NCBI GenBank assembly: GCA_038748065.1
Contig: JBCDJG010000005.1
Location: forward strand, 72,614-136,613
DNA length: 64,000 nucleotides
Reading direction: 5' to 3'
DNA from: JBCDJG01 sp038748065
Lineage (GTDB): Bacteria > Pseudomonadota > Gammaproteobacteria > Pseudomonadales > Halieaceae
This document shows positions 8,137 through 17,471 of this stretch, in pieces. The stretch's first letter is position 1. Every line of letters begins with the position of its first letter. Under the pieces are notes generated by a model. It worked only from the letters and a program-made list of their open reading frames with translations, searched no databases and was not told the DNA's origin. The position numbers and the translations under genes are program-made.

Positions 8137-9696
8137 TCAGTCGACGGCAGGGCCGGCAGCAATGATCGCTTCGGAGACGTCGAAATTGGTGATGTTGTCA
8201 GCGAACAGCGCCGCGAGTTTACGGGCCTGTTCGTCGTAGGCCGCTTCGCCGCCCCAGCTGGCCCTTGGATTGGTGTACTTGTCATCCACACCGGGGATGC
8301 AGGTGGGGAAATCGAGGTTAAGGATGTCCAGGTGACCGGTTGGCACGTCGAGCAGAGCGCCACTCTGGCAGGCGTGCACGACGGCGCGTGTGACCGGAAT
8401 CGGAAAGCGCGAACCTGTGCCGCCAGGCGCGCCTGAGCCGCCGGTCCAGCCGGTATTAACAAGGTAGACCTGGGAGCCGAAGTCCTCGATCCGCTTCATC
8501 AGCAGCTCGGCGTAGTCACCGGCCGGCCGTGGCATGAAAGGCGCGCCAAAGCAGGTTGAAAAGGTCGGGTTGATGCCGGCGGCGGCGCCGACCTCGGTGG
8601 AGCCGACGCGAGCGGTATAGCCGCTGAGGAAGTGGTACGCGGCCGCTTCCTTCGAGAGGATGGAAACCGGCGGCAATACGCCGGAAACGTCGCACGTGAG
8701 GAATATGACGCACTTGGGCTCGCCGGCGGCGTTCTCTTCTGTACGCTTCTCGACGTGCTCGAGCGGGTAGCAGCAGCGTCCGTTCTCGGTGAGGCTGGTG
8801 TCCGTGTAGTCAGCCTGTCGATCGCTGTCCAGAACGACGTTTTCGATAATGGCGCCGAAGCGGATGGCGTCCCAGATAATCGGTTCGTTCTTTTGGCTGA
8901 GGTCGATGGTCTTGGCGTAGCAGCCCCCTTCGAGATTGAACACCGAGCCCTTCGCCCAGCCGTGCTCGTCGTCGCCAATCAGGTACATTTCCGGGTCAGC
9001 GGACAGGGTGGTCTTGCCGGTGCCCGACAGACCAAAGAAGAGTGTGGTGTCGCCAGACTCACTGACGTTGGCAGAGCAATGCATCGGCATAACGTCTTTT
9101 TCTGGCAGCAGGAAGTTCTGTACGGCAAACATGGCCTTCTTCATCTCGCCTGCGTAGCGCATGCCGGCCAGTAAGACCTTGCGCTGGCCAAAGTTCACAA
9201 TGACAACGCCATCAGAGTTGGTGCCGTCGCGCTCGGGTTCGCAGGTGAAGCTCGCGACATTGAGAATCTTCCACTCGGGCTTGCGGCCCCCGTTGTACTG
9301 GGCCGGGCGGATGAACATGTTGCGTCCGAAGAGCGATTGCCAGGCGGTTTCCGTGGTCACTTCGACCGGCAGGTAGTGGTCGCCGTGTTCGCCGACGTGA
9401 AGGTGTGACACGAAGCGATCGCGATCGGCCAGGTAAGCCTCCACACGCTCCCAGAGAGCGTCGAACTTGTCCTCATCAAAGGGACGATTGACACCGCCCC
9501 AGTCGATGCTGTCCTCGGTGCTGGGCTCGCGCACGGTGAATCGATCTGCGGGGGAGCGGCCGGTACGCTTGCCTGTCGTTACCAGCAGGGCGCCGGTGTC
9601 GGCGAGTATGCCTTCTTTACGTTTGAGCGATTCTTCTACCAGTTGCGAGGAGCCCAGGTCGGTGTAGACCCTGGGGGTACTGATGTCTGCCGTCAT
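8137..9696 (-). CDS. pckA: Phosphoenolpyruvate carboxykinase (ATP)
   Basis: A 519-residue enzyme that converts oxaloacetate and ATP to PEP, CO2 and ADP for gluconeogenesis. Visible are the substrate loop GRSPADRF, the P-loop FGLSGTGKTTLSADP (around residues 221-234) and GDDEHGW. Length and motifs are standard for the ATP-dependent bacterial type. hslO is immediately upstream on the same strand, an order also found in Escherichia coli. The 142-nt gap to hslO may hold its own promoter, but none was clear. Confidence 0.97.
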   Translation of the reverse strand: MTADISTPRVYTDLGSSQLVEESLKRKEGILADTGALLVTTGKRTGRSPADRFTVREPSTEDSIDWGGVNRPFDEDKFDALWERVEAYLADRDRFVSHLHVGEHGDHYLPVEVTTETAWQSLFGRNMFIRPAQYNGGRKPEWKILNVASFTCEPERDGTNSDGVVIVNFGQRKVLLAGMRYAGEMKKAMFAVQNFLLPEKDVMPMHCSANVSESGDTTLFFGLSGTGKTTLSADPEMYLIGDDEHGWAKGSVFNLEGGCYAKTIDLSQKNEPIIWDAIRFGAIIENVVLDSDRQADYTDTSLTENGRCCYPLEHVEKRTEENAAGEPKCVIFLTCDVSGVLPPVSILSKEAAAYHFLSGYTARVGSTEVGAAAGINPTFSTCFGAPFMPRPAGDYAELLMKRIEDFGSQVYLVNTGWTGGSGAPGGTGSRFPIPVTRAVVHACQSGALLDVPTGHLDILNLDFPTCIPGVDDKYTNPRASWGGEAAYDEQARKLAALFADNITNFDVSEAIIAAGPAVD

Positions 9697-9838
9697 TGCA
9701 TGTCCTGTTCGTTACTCGGCGCGGGGCTTGCTGGTGGTTCCCGGCCCTGTTTCTTGGTCTTTAAGGGGGCGACATTATGTCAGAATCGGGGGTGCTTGCG
9801 AACCGGCGTGTCGAAAAAGTCGGCGCGGCGGAAACTTG

Positions 9839-10735
9839 TCAATGTAGCGTGTTTTCTGGTCGCCGGCCCAATAATTCAGCGAGATCCTCGCGTTCGAAGC
9901 GGTACTGCTGGTTGCAGAACTCGCAGTCCATCGTGACAGCGCCCTGCTCTTGCAGAATATCTTCTATTTCCATGGGATCGAGTGTGGACAGGGCACGCAG
10001 GGTGCGCTGCTTTGAACAGGAACAGTGAAAACGGACTCCCTGTGCGTCCAGCAGACGAACATGATCTTCGTGAAATAGCCGGTATAGCAGGTGATCTGCG
10101 GGGAGATTCAGCAATTCTTTGCCCTCGACAGTTTCAGCGAGCGTGACCAGGCGCTGCCACTGTCGCTCCCTGGCTTCCGTATCAGGCGTGAGCTGAGCGG
10201 GTAACTGCTGGAGCAGCATGCCCGCGGCGCGCTCGCCGTCTGCGGCCAGCCAGAGTCGCGTATTGAGCTGCTCAGAATGCTGAAAATAGGCATCTATGCT
10301 GCGCGCCAGCGAGCCGTCTACCAGCGGCACTATGCCCTGATAGCGCTGCCCGTCCAGGGGGTCTATGGTGATCGCCAATTGCCCATCAGCCAGCAGGACG
10401 TTGAAATCCTCGCTGGTAGCTTCCTCGGCGCCGCGCGCAATGGCTCGAATCTCCAGCAGGTGGTTGCATTCAACCATGAGCAGGGGAATCTGACCCGAGG
10501 ACCGGGCTTGCAGAATGAGCCTGCCCTCGAACTTGAGATTGGTGCTGAGCAGCACGGACGCTGCCAGAAACTGGCCCATAAGCTGGCGCACGCCCGGCGC
10601 GTATTCGTGCAGGTCGGTGATGTCTCGAAAGGCGCGATCGAGATGGACAGTCTCACCCCTGACGTCGGCATCATCGAAGAGGTAGCGTCTAGAACAGTCG
10701 TCTGACGCAAGCGTTGCGTGGCTGGTTTCTTTCAT
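9839..10735 (-). CDS. hslO: Redox-regulated chaperone Hsp33
   Basis: A 298-residue Hsp33 holdase, activated in the cytoplasm by oxidation and zinc release. The four zinc Cys are present as CSCSKQR and CEFC near the C-terminus (the CxC...CxxC signature). The N-terminal part has the usual HLDRAF and LMGQFLAASVLLS segments. ATG 10735 fits family starts; a TTG at 10756 would add seven residues. It is upstream of pckA on the same strand. Confidence 0.95.
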   Translation of the reverse strand: MKETSHATLASDDCSRRYLFDDADVRGETVHLDRAFRDITDLHEYAPGVRQLMGQFLAASVLLSTNLKFEGRLILQARSSGQIPLLMVECNHLLEIRAIARGAEEATSEDFNVLLADGQLAITIDPLDGQRYQGIVPLVDGSLARSIDAYFQHSEQLNTRLWLAADGERAAGMLLQQLPAQLTPDTEARERQWQRLVTLAETVEGKELLNLPADHLLYRLFHEDHVRLLDAQGVRFHCSCSKQRTLRALSTLDPMEIEDILQEQGAVTMDCEFCNQQYRFEREDLAELLGRRPENTLH

Positions 10736-10968
10736 GAGGAGGCCATTGTAAAGCAATGTTCAACAAGTAACGTGCGTGCACGGAGCCTTGTCTGGTACCG
10801 GCGTTGCGGTTAATCCCCTGCGGGTAGCGCTACGTACTAACAAGGGTTCAGTATGTGAGGCTGTCGGGTTCTATTTTCAAGCCCACCATGACCCTTCGAG
10901 CCTGACTCGCTACAGTATGTCACCCGCGAGTAGGCAACAAAAACACGATAAACGTCAGGGAGAAGCGC

Positions 10969-11835
10969 ATGAGATTCAGTTTCCAGGTCGGCATGAGCGA
11001 TGCAGATCACTACTTGCCGCTAGCGAAGGCCGCGGAGGCCGCTGGCTACGACGGCATCACCATTCCGGACAGCATCTGCTATCCGCAAGAGGCCAGCTCC
11101 AAGTATCCCTATAACGCAGATGGCAGTCGCGAGTTCCTCGAGAGCGTGCCCTTTATTGAAAGTCTTATCGGTGTGGCGGCGATGGCCGCAGTGACGGAGA
11201 AAATCCGCTTCGCTACCTTTGTCTACAAGCTGGCCGTGCGCCAGGCCGCGCCGGTGGCAAAGCAGGTGCAAAGCATCCAGCAGCTGTCTAACAACCGCTT
11301 TGACTTCGGGATTGGCATCAGCCCCTGGGAGGAAGACTTTGCGGTTTGTGGCGTGCCCTATGAAAAACGCGGTAAGCGCTTTGACGAGCAGATCGATATT
11401 CTGCGTGGTCTCGAGACTGGCGAGTTCTTCGGCCACGACGGTGAAATGATCCAGATGCCCGCAAACAAAATGTGCCCGGTGCCCACGGCAAAGACCGACC
11501 TCTTAATCGGCGGTCATACGGAGCCGGCGCTCAAGCGCGCCGCGCGCACCGGCGATGGCTGGATGTGCGCAGGAGCCGACATGGAGCAACTGGGCGCCTA
11601 TATTCGGCGAATTAATGCCCTGCGCGAGGAGTATGGCACGCAGGATCGGCCCTTCCGGGTATTCACGACGGGCCAGAATGCCTTTACCAAGGAAGGCATA
11701 GCCGAGCTGGAAGAGATAGGCGTGACCGATGTCATCATCGCCTTCCGCAATGTCTATGAAATGGAACCTGATCACCCCCTTGAGGAAAAGATCACCATGC
11801 TTCAGTGGTACGCCAACGAATTTATCAATGGCTGA
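10969..11835 (+). CDS. Luciferase-like (LLM class) flavin oxidoreductase
   Basis: A 288-residue TIM-barrel protein of the bacterial luciferase-like superfamily, close to the F420-dependent LLM subgroup (FDFGIGISPWEEDF, LLIGGHTEPALKRAARTGDG). Whether the cofactor is F420 or FMN cannot be told; most gammaproteobacteria lack F420, so FMN is a real alternative. Its stop overlaps the start of the thiolase-like gene by 8 nt, so the two are translationally coupled and probably act on the same pathway, perhaps lipid or steroid degradation. Confidence 0.82.
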   Translation: MRFSFQVGMSDADHYLPLAKAAEAAGYDGITIPDSICYPQEASSKYPYNADGSREFLESVPFIESLIGVAAMAAVTEKIRFATFVYKLAVRQAAPVAKQVQSIQQLSNNRFDFGIGISPWEEDFAVCGVPYEKRGKRFDEQIDILRGLETGEFFGHDGEMIQMPANKMCPVPTAKTDLLIGGHTEPALKRAARTGDGWMCAGADMEQLGAYIRRINALREEYGTQDRPFRVFTTGQNAFTKEGIAELEEIGVTDVIIAFRNVYEMEPDHPLEEKITMLQWYANEFING

Positions 11836-13300
11836 TCTGCACCCCCATACCCCGGTGCTTGTCGGCGTTGCAGCAGTTCAACAGAAGGAGCCGGATTTTG
11901 AGCGAGCGCTGGAGCCCGTTGATCTCATGGCGCGCGCCTTGCAAGCGGCTGCAGAGGATGCAGGGTCATTAGCACTGCTGCAACGGGCCGATGAAATTCA
12001 GGTGCCGAAGGGCATGTGGCACTACAGTGATCCAGCGCGATTGGTGGCGGACAAGGTGGGGGCCGTCAATGCGCGGACCGTACTGGCCGAAATTGGCGTG
12101 CTGCAGCAGAGTATGATGACGCGCGCCTGCCAAGCGATTCAGTCTGGCGAAGCCGACATCATGCTGGTGGTTGGTGGTGAAGCGAAGTACCGCGGTCTCT
12201 GTGCCGCCAAAGCGGGCGCCGAGGCGAAGGAGACCGAGCAAACCGATGCCGTGCCGGATGAAACGCTGCTGCCGGACGACGAAATCTGGGACATCGTGGA
12301 ATCGGCTACTGGCCTTGGCATGCCGGTGGGTTTTTACGCCATTATCGATAGCGCCTTGCGCTTCAGACAGGGCCTCAGCGTCGATCAGCATCGCGACCAG
12401 ATGGCCGCCATGTATCAGCGCTTTTCTGAGGTTGCGACGAGAAACCCCGATGCATGGTCAGACACAGCTGTGGCGGCTGAAGACATACGCGAGGGTTCAC
12501 CGCGAAATCGTATGCTCGCCTTCCCCTACACCAAGCTGCACAACTCGCAGTGGAATGTTGACCAGGCGGCTGGTCTTGTCTTTTGCAGCCTGCAAACCGC
12601 CCAATCGCTGGGCATCCCCCGCGAGAAATGGCTGTTTCCGCGTGCCTCCACCGAGTCTAACTTTATGAGCGTGGTCACCGCGCGCAAAGACCTAGGCGGC
12701 AGCCCGGGCTTCCGCCTGGCCGGCCAGCGCGCGATGGACATGGCCGGTATCGATTTTGATGACATCACTCTGCGTGAACTGTACTCCTGTTTCCCATCCG
12801 CGGTCCGCGTTCAGCTCGAGGAGTTCGGGATGCAGGGCGATGGAGACCTGACGGTGATGGGCGGCATGACCTTCGGCGGAGGACCACTCAATAACTTTGT
12901 GCTGCAGGCCACTGTGCGAATGGGTCAGCTACTGAGGGATCAGCCTTCAGAAGTTGGATTGGTCACCTCGGTCAGCGGTATGTTAACCAAGCAGGCCTGT
13001 GCGCTGTGGTCCACGGACCCCGGCGATGCGCAGTGGGCCTTCGAGGACGTTAGCGATGCGGTTCGTGCCGAATGTGAGTTGTGTGAGGTGGTGGGAGAGG
13101 TGACCGGCCCTTGCAGAGTCGCAGGCTATACGGTGCTTTATCAGGGCGATGAACCCTGGCGCGCGGTGGCCGTATTTGACATGCCCGATGGTCGTCGCAC
13201 CGCAGCCTACAGTGAGGCTCCGGCAATCATTGCCGACATGCTGAGCAGCACGGAGTGCTGCGGCAGGGAATACGTGCTGGCCAAGGGTCAGTTCAGCTGA
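11828..13300 (+). CDS. Thiolase-fold acetyl-CoA acetyltransferase-like protein
   Basis: A 490-residue protein starting at ATG 11828, inside the end of the LLM gene. It has the thiolase-superfamily layout (VGVAAVQQKEPDF start, GEADIMLVVGGEAK, and the later segment DDITLRELYSCFPSAV). The position where thiolases carry the acylated Cys reads LQQSMMTRACQAIQ, with no Cys in the CxS/CASG context, as in other SCP-x-like acetyltransferase homologues of unknown activity. A C-terminal OB-like domain follows (about residues 390-490). The function is probably CoA-thioester related, but the reaction is unproven. Confidence 0.72.
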   Translation: MADLHPHTPVLVGVAAVQQKEPDFERALEPVDLMARALQAAAEDAGSLALLQRADEIQVPKGMWHYSDPARLVADKVGAVNARTVLAEIGVLQQSMMTRACQAIQSGEADIMLVVGGEAKYRGLCAAKAGAEAKETEQTDAVPDETLLPDDEIWDIVESATGLGMPVGFYAIIDSALRFRQGLSVDQHRDQMAAMYQRFSEVATRNPDAWSDTAVAAEDIREGSPRNRMLAFPYTKLHNSQWNVDQAAGLVFCSLQTAQSLGIPREKWLFPRASTESNFMSVVTARKDLGGSPGFRLAGQRAMDMAGIDFDDITLRELYSCFPSAVRVQLEEFGMQGDGDLTVMGGMTFGGGPLNNFVLQATVRMGQLLRDQPSEVGLVTSVSGMLTKQACALWSTDPGDAQWAFEDVSDAVRAECELCEVVGEVTGPCRVAGYTVLYQGDEPWRAVAVFDMPDGRRTAAYSEAPAIIADMLSSTECCGREYVLAKGQFS

Positions 13301-13327
13301 TCGGGTCGCTCCAGCGAGCCAGCCTCT

Positions 13328-14398
13328 TCAGTCGAGTAGCGTGACACCTCGCAAGGGGTCACTTCCGGATATGAGCTCCATGAATTCCTCAGCCAACGCT
13401 TTGCAGCGTTCGACACAGATTTCCCAGTAATCCATACGCTCGTCTTCGCCCATGCCCCTGAAATCGTTGCGGTCAGGGATCTTGCCGTAGGGAAGATCTG
13501 CCACGAAGCGCGCCGAGGGGCATAACAGCACCAGCTTGTGTTGCCGGTGCCAGGCGGTTTGCCGCCAGGGCAGAAATTTATCGAACCAGCCCGGCACCAG
13601 CCTGGCGCTGAAATGAGGGTAGAGAATCAAGCCGTCAGACACGTGCTGGTCGAGGTCGAAGTGGTAGTCGATCATGCCGCCGTCCCAGTATTGGCCCGGT
13701 GGGCCGCCGGGAATGTTTCGTTCGCCAGTGAGGAGGAAGGGTATGGCCCCGCTTGCGTGCAGGGCGTGGATGAGGTTATCCGCCGTAAGCGCGGTGAAAC
13801 ACGTGTCGAAGTCGTGGAAGTGGAGCGGTGGCTCGATGCCCTCGCCGGTATGAAAAACCACGCGCTGGAAAGACAGCCGCAGCAACTCGCGGCTGACCGC
13901 ATTGCCGAGGGCGGCCATGCCCATGCCCGAGGCAAGGGCTGTCGGGTGTGATGCCGCAGCGAAGCCGCGCCCGCGGGCGGTGACGACGTGTGTGTGCACT
14001 TTGTCGTTGAGCAACAGGTCCGCGGCGCCCTGATCGCTGAGCATGTTCTGAAGAATGCCAAGGCTCACCTCACTGATTTCGGCAACTGACGGCCGTTCAC
14101 TGCTATAGCGCTGGTAGAGATAGCCTGCTTCCATGCGGGCGATGGCAGCGGCGGGGTCCCGTGTGGCAAAGCAGGCGTGTCGCCAACTCCCGATAGATGA
14201 CCCAAGCGTTGCGAGCGGGCGGCTTCGCTGAGACAGAAACTTGCTGAAGAGAACGCGATCAAGCTGGCTGAGCACAAACCATTTCGGGCCGCCGGAAGCG
14301 CCGATAAGGAGGTCAAAGAGGTCCGCATCCCAGCCGCGCTCTGCAAGGCGCGTCGCAGCTTCGCGGCCGGCATACACGGCCAGCGCACTAATTGCCAC
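13328..14398 (-). CDS. Patatin-like phospholipase/acyl hydrolase
   Basis: A 356-residue protein from GTG 14398. It shows the glycine-rich oxyanion motif GASGGPK (residues 33-39), the nucleophile elbow GSSIGSW with Ser68, and a DGGMID motif supplying the catalytic Asp, so the Ser-Asp dyad of patatins is complete. The start codon lies inside the end of the AraC-type gene (11-nt overlap), indicating translational coupling. A longer in-frame extension would run through most of that overlap and is not favoured. Likely role: hydrolysis of a lipid or polyester acyl chain, under control of the coupled regulator. Confidence 0.83.
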   Translation of the reverse strand: MAISALAVYAGREAATRLAERGWDADLFDLLIGASGGPKWFVLSQLDRVLFSKFLSQRSRPLATLGSSIGSWRHACFATRDPAAAIARMEAGYLYQRYSSERPSVAEISEVSLGILQNMLSDQGAADLLLNDKVHTHVVTARGRGFAAASHPTALASGMGMAALGNAVSRELLRLSFQRVVFHTGEGIEPPLHFHDFDTCFTALTADNLIHALHASGAIPFLLTGERNIPGGPPGQYWDGGMIDYHFDLDQHVSDGLILYPHFSARLVPGWFDKFLPWRQTAWHRQHKLVLLCPSARFVADLPYGKIPDRNDFRGMGEDERMDYWEICVERCKALAEEFMELISGSDPLRGVTLLD

Positions 14399-15386
14399 GG
14401 CGCACGTCCCTGGGCGTCCGACCGGTCCACTTGATGTAGGCGCGGCGAAAGTTGGAGGCGTCATTGAAGCCCACCATGTAGGCAATGGTCGCCATGGGCA
14501 GGCGCGTATTCTCCAGGTAGCGCGTAGCGTGCTCTGCCCGTACCTGATCCAGGAGCGACTGGTAGGAGAGCCCTTCCTGTTCGAGCCGACGTCGATAGGT
14601 ACGGGCGCTATAGTTCAGCATGCGCGCGAGCTGCGGCATCTGGGGATATTGGCCCTCCAGCTTGCGCAGAAGTCGCACGGTTTGCTCTGCGACCGAGTCC
14701 TCCTCTTCCAGATCAGCCAGCAGGCGACGGCATTCATCTTCATACAGGCTGCGCAGCGCGGGGTTCGAGGTCGGCAAGGGCGTGTCGAGCAGGGCTGAAC
14801 TGAAGATCACGCGGCCCCGAGTGCAGTCAAACTCCACATCGTTACCGAGCGTTTGAAGGTAGCGTTCGACGTAGTGGGGAGCCGGGTAGGGAACCTCAAA
14901 TCGCAGATGCAGGTCGTCGAGCCCGAGAAGACCTTCCAGGGTGTTGCGTAACGCGCCGTACATGAGCTCATAGGCAAATTCGATCGGGTTTTCCTGTGGT
15001 GCGGTCGTTGCCGTCAGAGTGCATTGCTGAGCCCCTTCTTCGAACTCCAGGTAGAGTGCAGGCGACAGCAGGTGGTAGTACTTGAGGAACAGGCCCAGTA
15101 CGTCTCGTAAATCCTTGCAGGTCATAAAGGCCTGACCGAGAACCGCGTGAGCGCTGAGGTTGAGGCGTGCCCCGAGGGCCAGGCCGAGATCGGGCTGGCC
15201 AGTCAGCTCGAAGGCATTTTGTACCAGCTGGGCAAAATCTGACTCACTAACGCGAGCGCCGATACCTGAAATCCCGGTCTGTGCGAGGCTGGTGCCGGCC
15301 AATAGGGCGGCTCTGTCGTGGCCCTGGCTCTCGACCATGTCGATCAGAATCAGGATGTATTGCGCGGGGGCGCTGGCCTTGGGCAT
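14388..15386 (-). CDS. AraC-family transcriptional regulator
   Basis: A 332-residue protein. The first 200 residues match the arabinose-binding-like N-terminal domain of the OruR/ArgR-type AraC group. The C-terminal double HTH includes LARMLNYSARTYRRRLEQEG and the second helix segment ATIAYMVGFNDASNFRRAY with WTGRTPRDVR. It is coupled to the patatin-like gene and divergent from the diiron protein, 119 nt away; that gap holds a candidate binding site. The effector is unknown, probably a lipid-like or hydrophobic compound. Confidence 0.88.
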   Translation of the reverse strand: MPKASAPAQYILILIDMVESQGHDRAALLAGTSLAQTGISGIGARVSESDFAQLVQNAFELTGQPDLGLALGARLNLSAHAVLGQAFMTCKDLRDVLGLFLKYYHLLSPALYLEFEEGAQQCTLTATTAPQENPIEFAYELMYGALRNTLEGLLGLDDLHLRFEVPYPAPHYVERYLQTLGNDVEFDCTRGRVIFSSALLDTPLPTSNPALRSLYEDECRRLLADLEEEDSVAEQTVRLLRKLEGQYPQMPQLARMLNYSARTYRRRLEQEGLSYQSLLDQVRAEHATRYLENTRLPMATIAYMVGFNDASNFRRAYIKWTGRTPRDVRRGN

Positions 15387-15398
15387 AGCTTATTTGGC

Positions 15399-15420
15399 CA
15401 TAAATGACCGCATAATGACA
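15399..15420. promoter_or_regulatory. Direct repeat, candidate AraC-type operator
   Basis: CATAAATGACCG is followed at once by CATAATGACA, two near-identical half-sites about one helical turn apart. They sit 13 nt upstream of the regulator start, in the gap shared with the divergent diiron gene. This spacing and form fit AraC-family sites, but binding is inferred. Confidence 0.4.
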
Positions 15421-15505
15421 AGACTTTACCTTGTTGGTCGATAGGCCTTGAACCATGATGATTCGGCACTTGCCATAAGTATCATCTAACCAGCGAGGTC
15501 GGCAC

Positions 15506-16690
15506 ATGAAAGTGAAGTGGTCAGAACAGACACCCCGTAAAATCCAGCACTTTCCCGGTGCGGACATTCCCAAGGCCCAGCCCGACCTGGAGGACGTCCT
15601 GACCAGTGATCAGGTCGATCACGTGGCCGAAATTTTCAGTACCCCTTTGACCGGCTCCTACAACTGGGATTACAAGGTCCAGGATGACCGCATCAAGAAG
15701 CTCTATGAGTTGGGCAAGCAGCTGAACTGGGACCCTGAAATGGATATTGACTGGGATCGACCCTGGCCAGACGCGCAGCGCGAGCCCGGGCTGATGAACC
15801 TCGACACCTATCCGCCCTACCTGGCACTCAGCGACGCGCAAAAGGACGAGTTCGAGCTGCATATGAATGCCTGGAGTCTGTCGCAGTTTCTGCACGGTGA
15901 GCAGGGAGCGCTGCTGGTGGCCTCGCAGCTTTGTTCCTGCGCGCCGACGTTTAATGCAAAGCTCTACGCCGCATCACAGACTTTTGACGAAGCGCGTCAT
16001 GTCGAGGTGTTTAACAAGTACCTGCAAACACGACTCGGCCTGATGTATCCCATCAATACCCACCTCAAGAGCATTATCGACAAGATCCTGACCGATCCGC
16101 GCTGGGACATGAAGTTTATTGGTATGCAGATTGTGATTGAGGGCCTGGCGCTGTCCGCCTTCAACACGGCCCGCGAAACCACTCCAGATCCCGTGCTCAA
16201 GGACGTGGTCTACCTGGTGACTCGGGACGAGGCGCGCCATGTGACCTTTGGCGTCAACTACCTTGAGGAATTTATCAAGACCCTGTCCGATGAGGAGCGT
16301 GAGGAGCGCGCCCAGTTTGCCTACGAAGCCTGTGTCGTGAGCCGCGAACGGCTTATCGCTACGGACGTGTTCCGGCACTTTGGCTGGGATGTCGAAGAAG
16401 CCCGGCGACAGGTCCTGGATGGCTTCGTGATGTCCACCTTCCGCAACCTGCTGTTCCAGCGTGTGATCCCCAATCTCAAACGCATCGGCCTGCTAACGGA
16501 CACCATTCGGCCCAAGTTTGAGGAGCTGGGCATCCTGGAGTTCGAGAATCTTACGACCGATGGCGATATTGACTGGACGAATCTTGAGCGCCCGCTGGAT
16601 ACCGCAGAAGCCCAGTCCCACGAGCAGTCGATGCTGCAACAGTTTAAGGACGCGCACAGCCGACAGGATTCTGAAGCGGCGTTCGGCTAG
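15506..16690 (+). CDS. Ferritin-like diiron carboxylate protein (putative oxygenase)
   Basis: A 394-residue protein with a full set of diiron ligands: Glu132 (HGEQG), the pair Glu162/His165 (DEARH), Glu212 (IEGLAL) and Glu242/His245 (DEARH). Two ExxH pairs plus two further Glu residues is the R2/AurF/acyl-ACP-desaturase arrangement. The fold suggests O2 activation, such as N-oxygenation, hydroxylation or aldehyde chemistry. GAGG lies 7 nt before the ATG. It is divergent from the AraC/patatin pair. No reductase is adjacent. The substrate is unknown. Confidence 0.78.
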   Translation: MKVKWSEQTPRKIQHFPGADIPKAQPDLEDVLTSDQVDHVAEIFSTPLTGSYNWDYKVQDDRIKKLYELGKQLNWDPEMDIDWDRPWPDAQREPGLMNLDTYPPYLALSDAQKDEFELHMNAWSLSQFLHGEQGALLVASQLCSCAPTFNAKLYAASQTFDEARHVEVFNKYLQTRLGLMYPINTHLKSIIDKILTDPRWDMKFIGMQIVIEGLALSAFNTARETTPDPVLKDVVYLVTRDEARHVTFGVNYLEEFIKTLSDEEREERAQFAYEACVVSRERLIATDVFRHFGWDVEEARRQVLDGFVMSTFRNLLFQRVIPNLKRIGLLTDTIRPKFEELGILEFENLTTDGDIDWTNLERPLDTAEAQSHEQSMLQQFKDAHSRQDSEAAFG

Positions 16691-16733
16691 CAGGGCCCTG
16701 TGCTCCCGCGACTGTCCTGCTCAAGCTGCCTGT

Positions 16734-17471
16734 TTAGAGATCCATACGCTTAAACAGAAAGGTTGGCAGCAGGCGAATCACTCGCATGATGGGTGACCAG
16801 AACCAGGGCGTGTAAAGCGTGTCATGTTCGCGCCCAAGGGCGCGGTCGATGTCCGCAGCCACGCGTTCCGGCGTTGTGCTCAGCGCGGCAGGTATCTCCA
16901 TCCCGGCCGTCATCGGCGTATCGACAAAACCAGGTTTGACGACCAGTATCGCTACGCCACGCCTGAACAGCCATGCGCGCTGACCCTCGCAAAATGCCGT
17001 GACCGCGGCCTTACTGGCACCGTAGGGGTAATTGCTTGGCCGGCCTCGCTCGCCCGCTACGGAAGACAGAACCGCAATACGCCCGCCGCCAGCCTGCGCC
17101 AGTCGCCCGCCGATTTCGGTGAGCAGGCTGATGGTGCTGGTTGCGTTGGTGTGGAAACAGGCGGCAGCCACCGCCGCCTGATCCCGGCTCTCCTCCGGTT
17201 GTGGCAGCGTGCCATGGGCCACCAGTGTCAGATCTGGTGGCCCGAGTGTGGCCAGGCAACGATCGAGCAGACCCCTATGCGTGTCCAGCCGGTCCAGGTC
17301 GAGGCAATCCTGGGAAACGCTTGCACCTCTTATTTCCAGATCTCGGGCAATGGTCGCCAGCTTGTCCCGGCTACGTGCAACCAGATAGAAGCGCGTACCC
17401 GGTTGCGCCCAGCGCCGCGCGCAGGCAGAGGCGATGGCGGAGGTCGCGCCTATGATGAGAATGCGCTTCAT
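16734..17471 (-). CDS. SDR-family reductase, DprE2-like
   Basis: A 245-residue short-chain dehydrogenase: Rossmann motif IGATSAIASACAR at residues 7-19, catalytic Ser in LSSVAGERGR and YxxxK in YPYGASK. Its start overlaps the DprE1-like gene's stop by 4 nt (ATGA). In mycobacteria DprE2 reduces the keto intermediate made by DprE1 to give decaprenyl-phosphoryl arabinose. The C-terminus carries a hydrophobic segment (WFWSPIMRVIRLLPTFLF), suggesting membrane contact as expected for a polyprenyl substrate. Function is assigned by similarity and operon partner. Confidence 0.75.
   Translation of the reverse strand: MKRILIIGATSAIASACARRWAQPGTRFYLVARSRDKLATIARDLEIRGASVSQDCLDLDRLDTHRGLLDRCLATLGPPDLTLVAHGTLPQPEESRDQAAVAAACFHTNATSTISLLTEIGGRLAQAGGGRIAVLSSVAGERGRPSNYPYGASKAAVTAFCEGQRAWLFRRGVAILVVKPGFVDTPMTAGMEIPAALSTTPERVAADIDRALGREHDTLYTPWFWSPIMRVIRLLPTFLFKRMDL

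Noticed and set aside
7989..8462. Minus-strand frame overlapping the end of pckA
   Set aside because: Mostly antisense or off-frame to pckA, with no recognisable protein.
13328..14485. Longer start for the patatin-like gene at 14485
   Set aside because: It would overlap the AraC gene by about 100 nt; the GTG at 14398 gives the normal patatin N-terminus and a coupled overlap.
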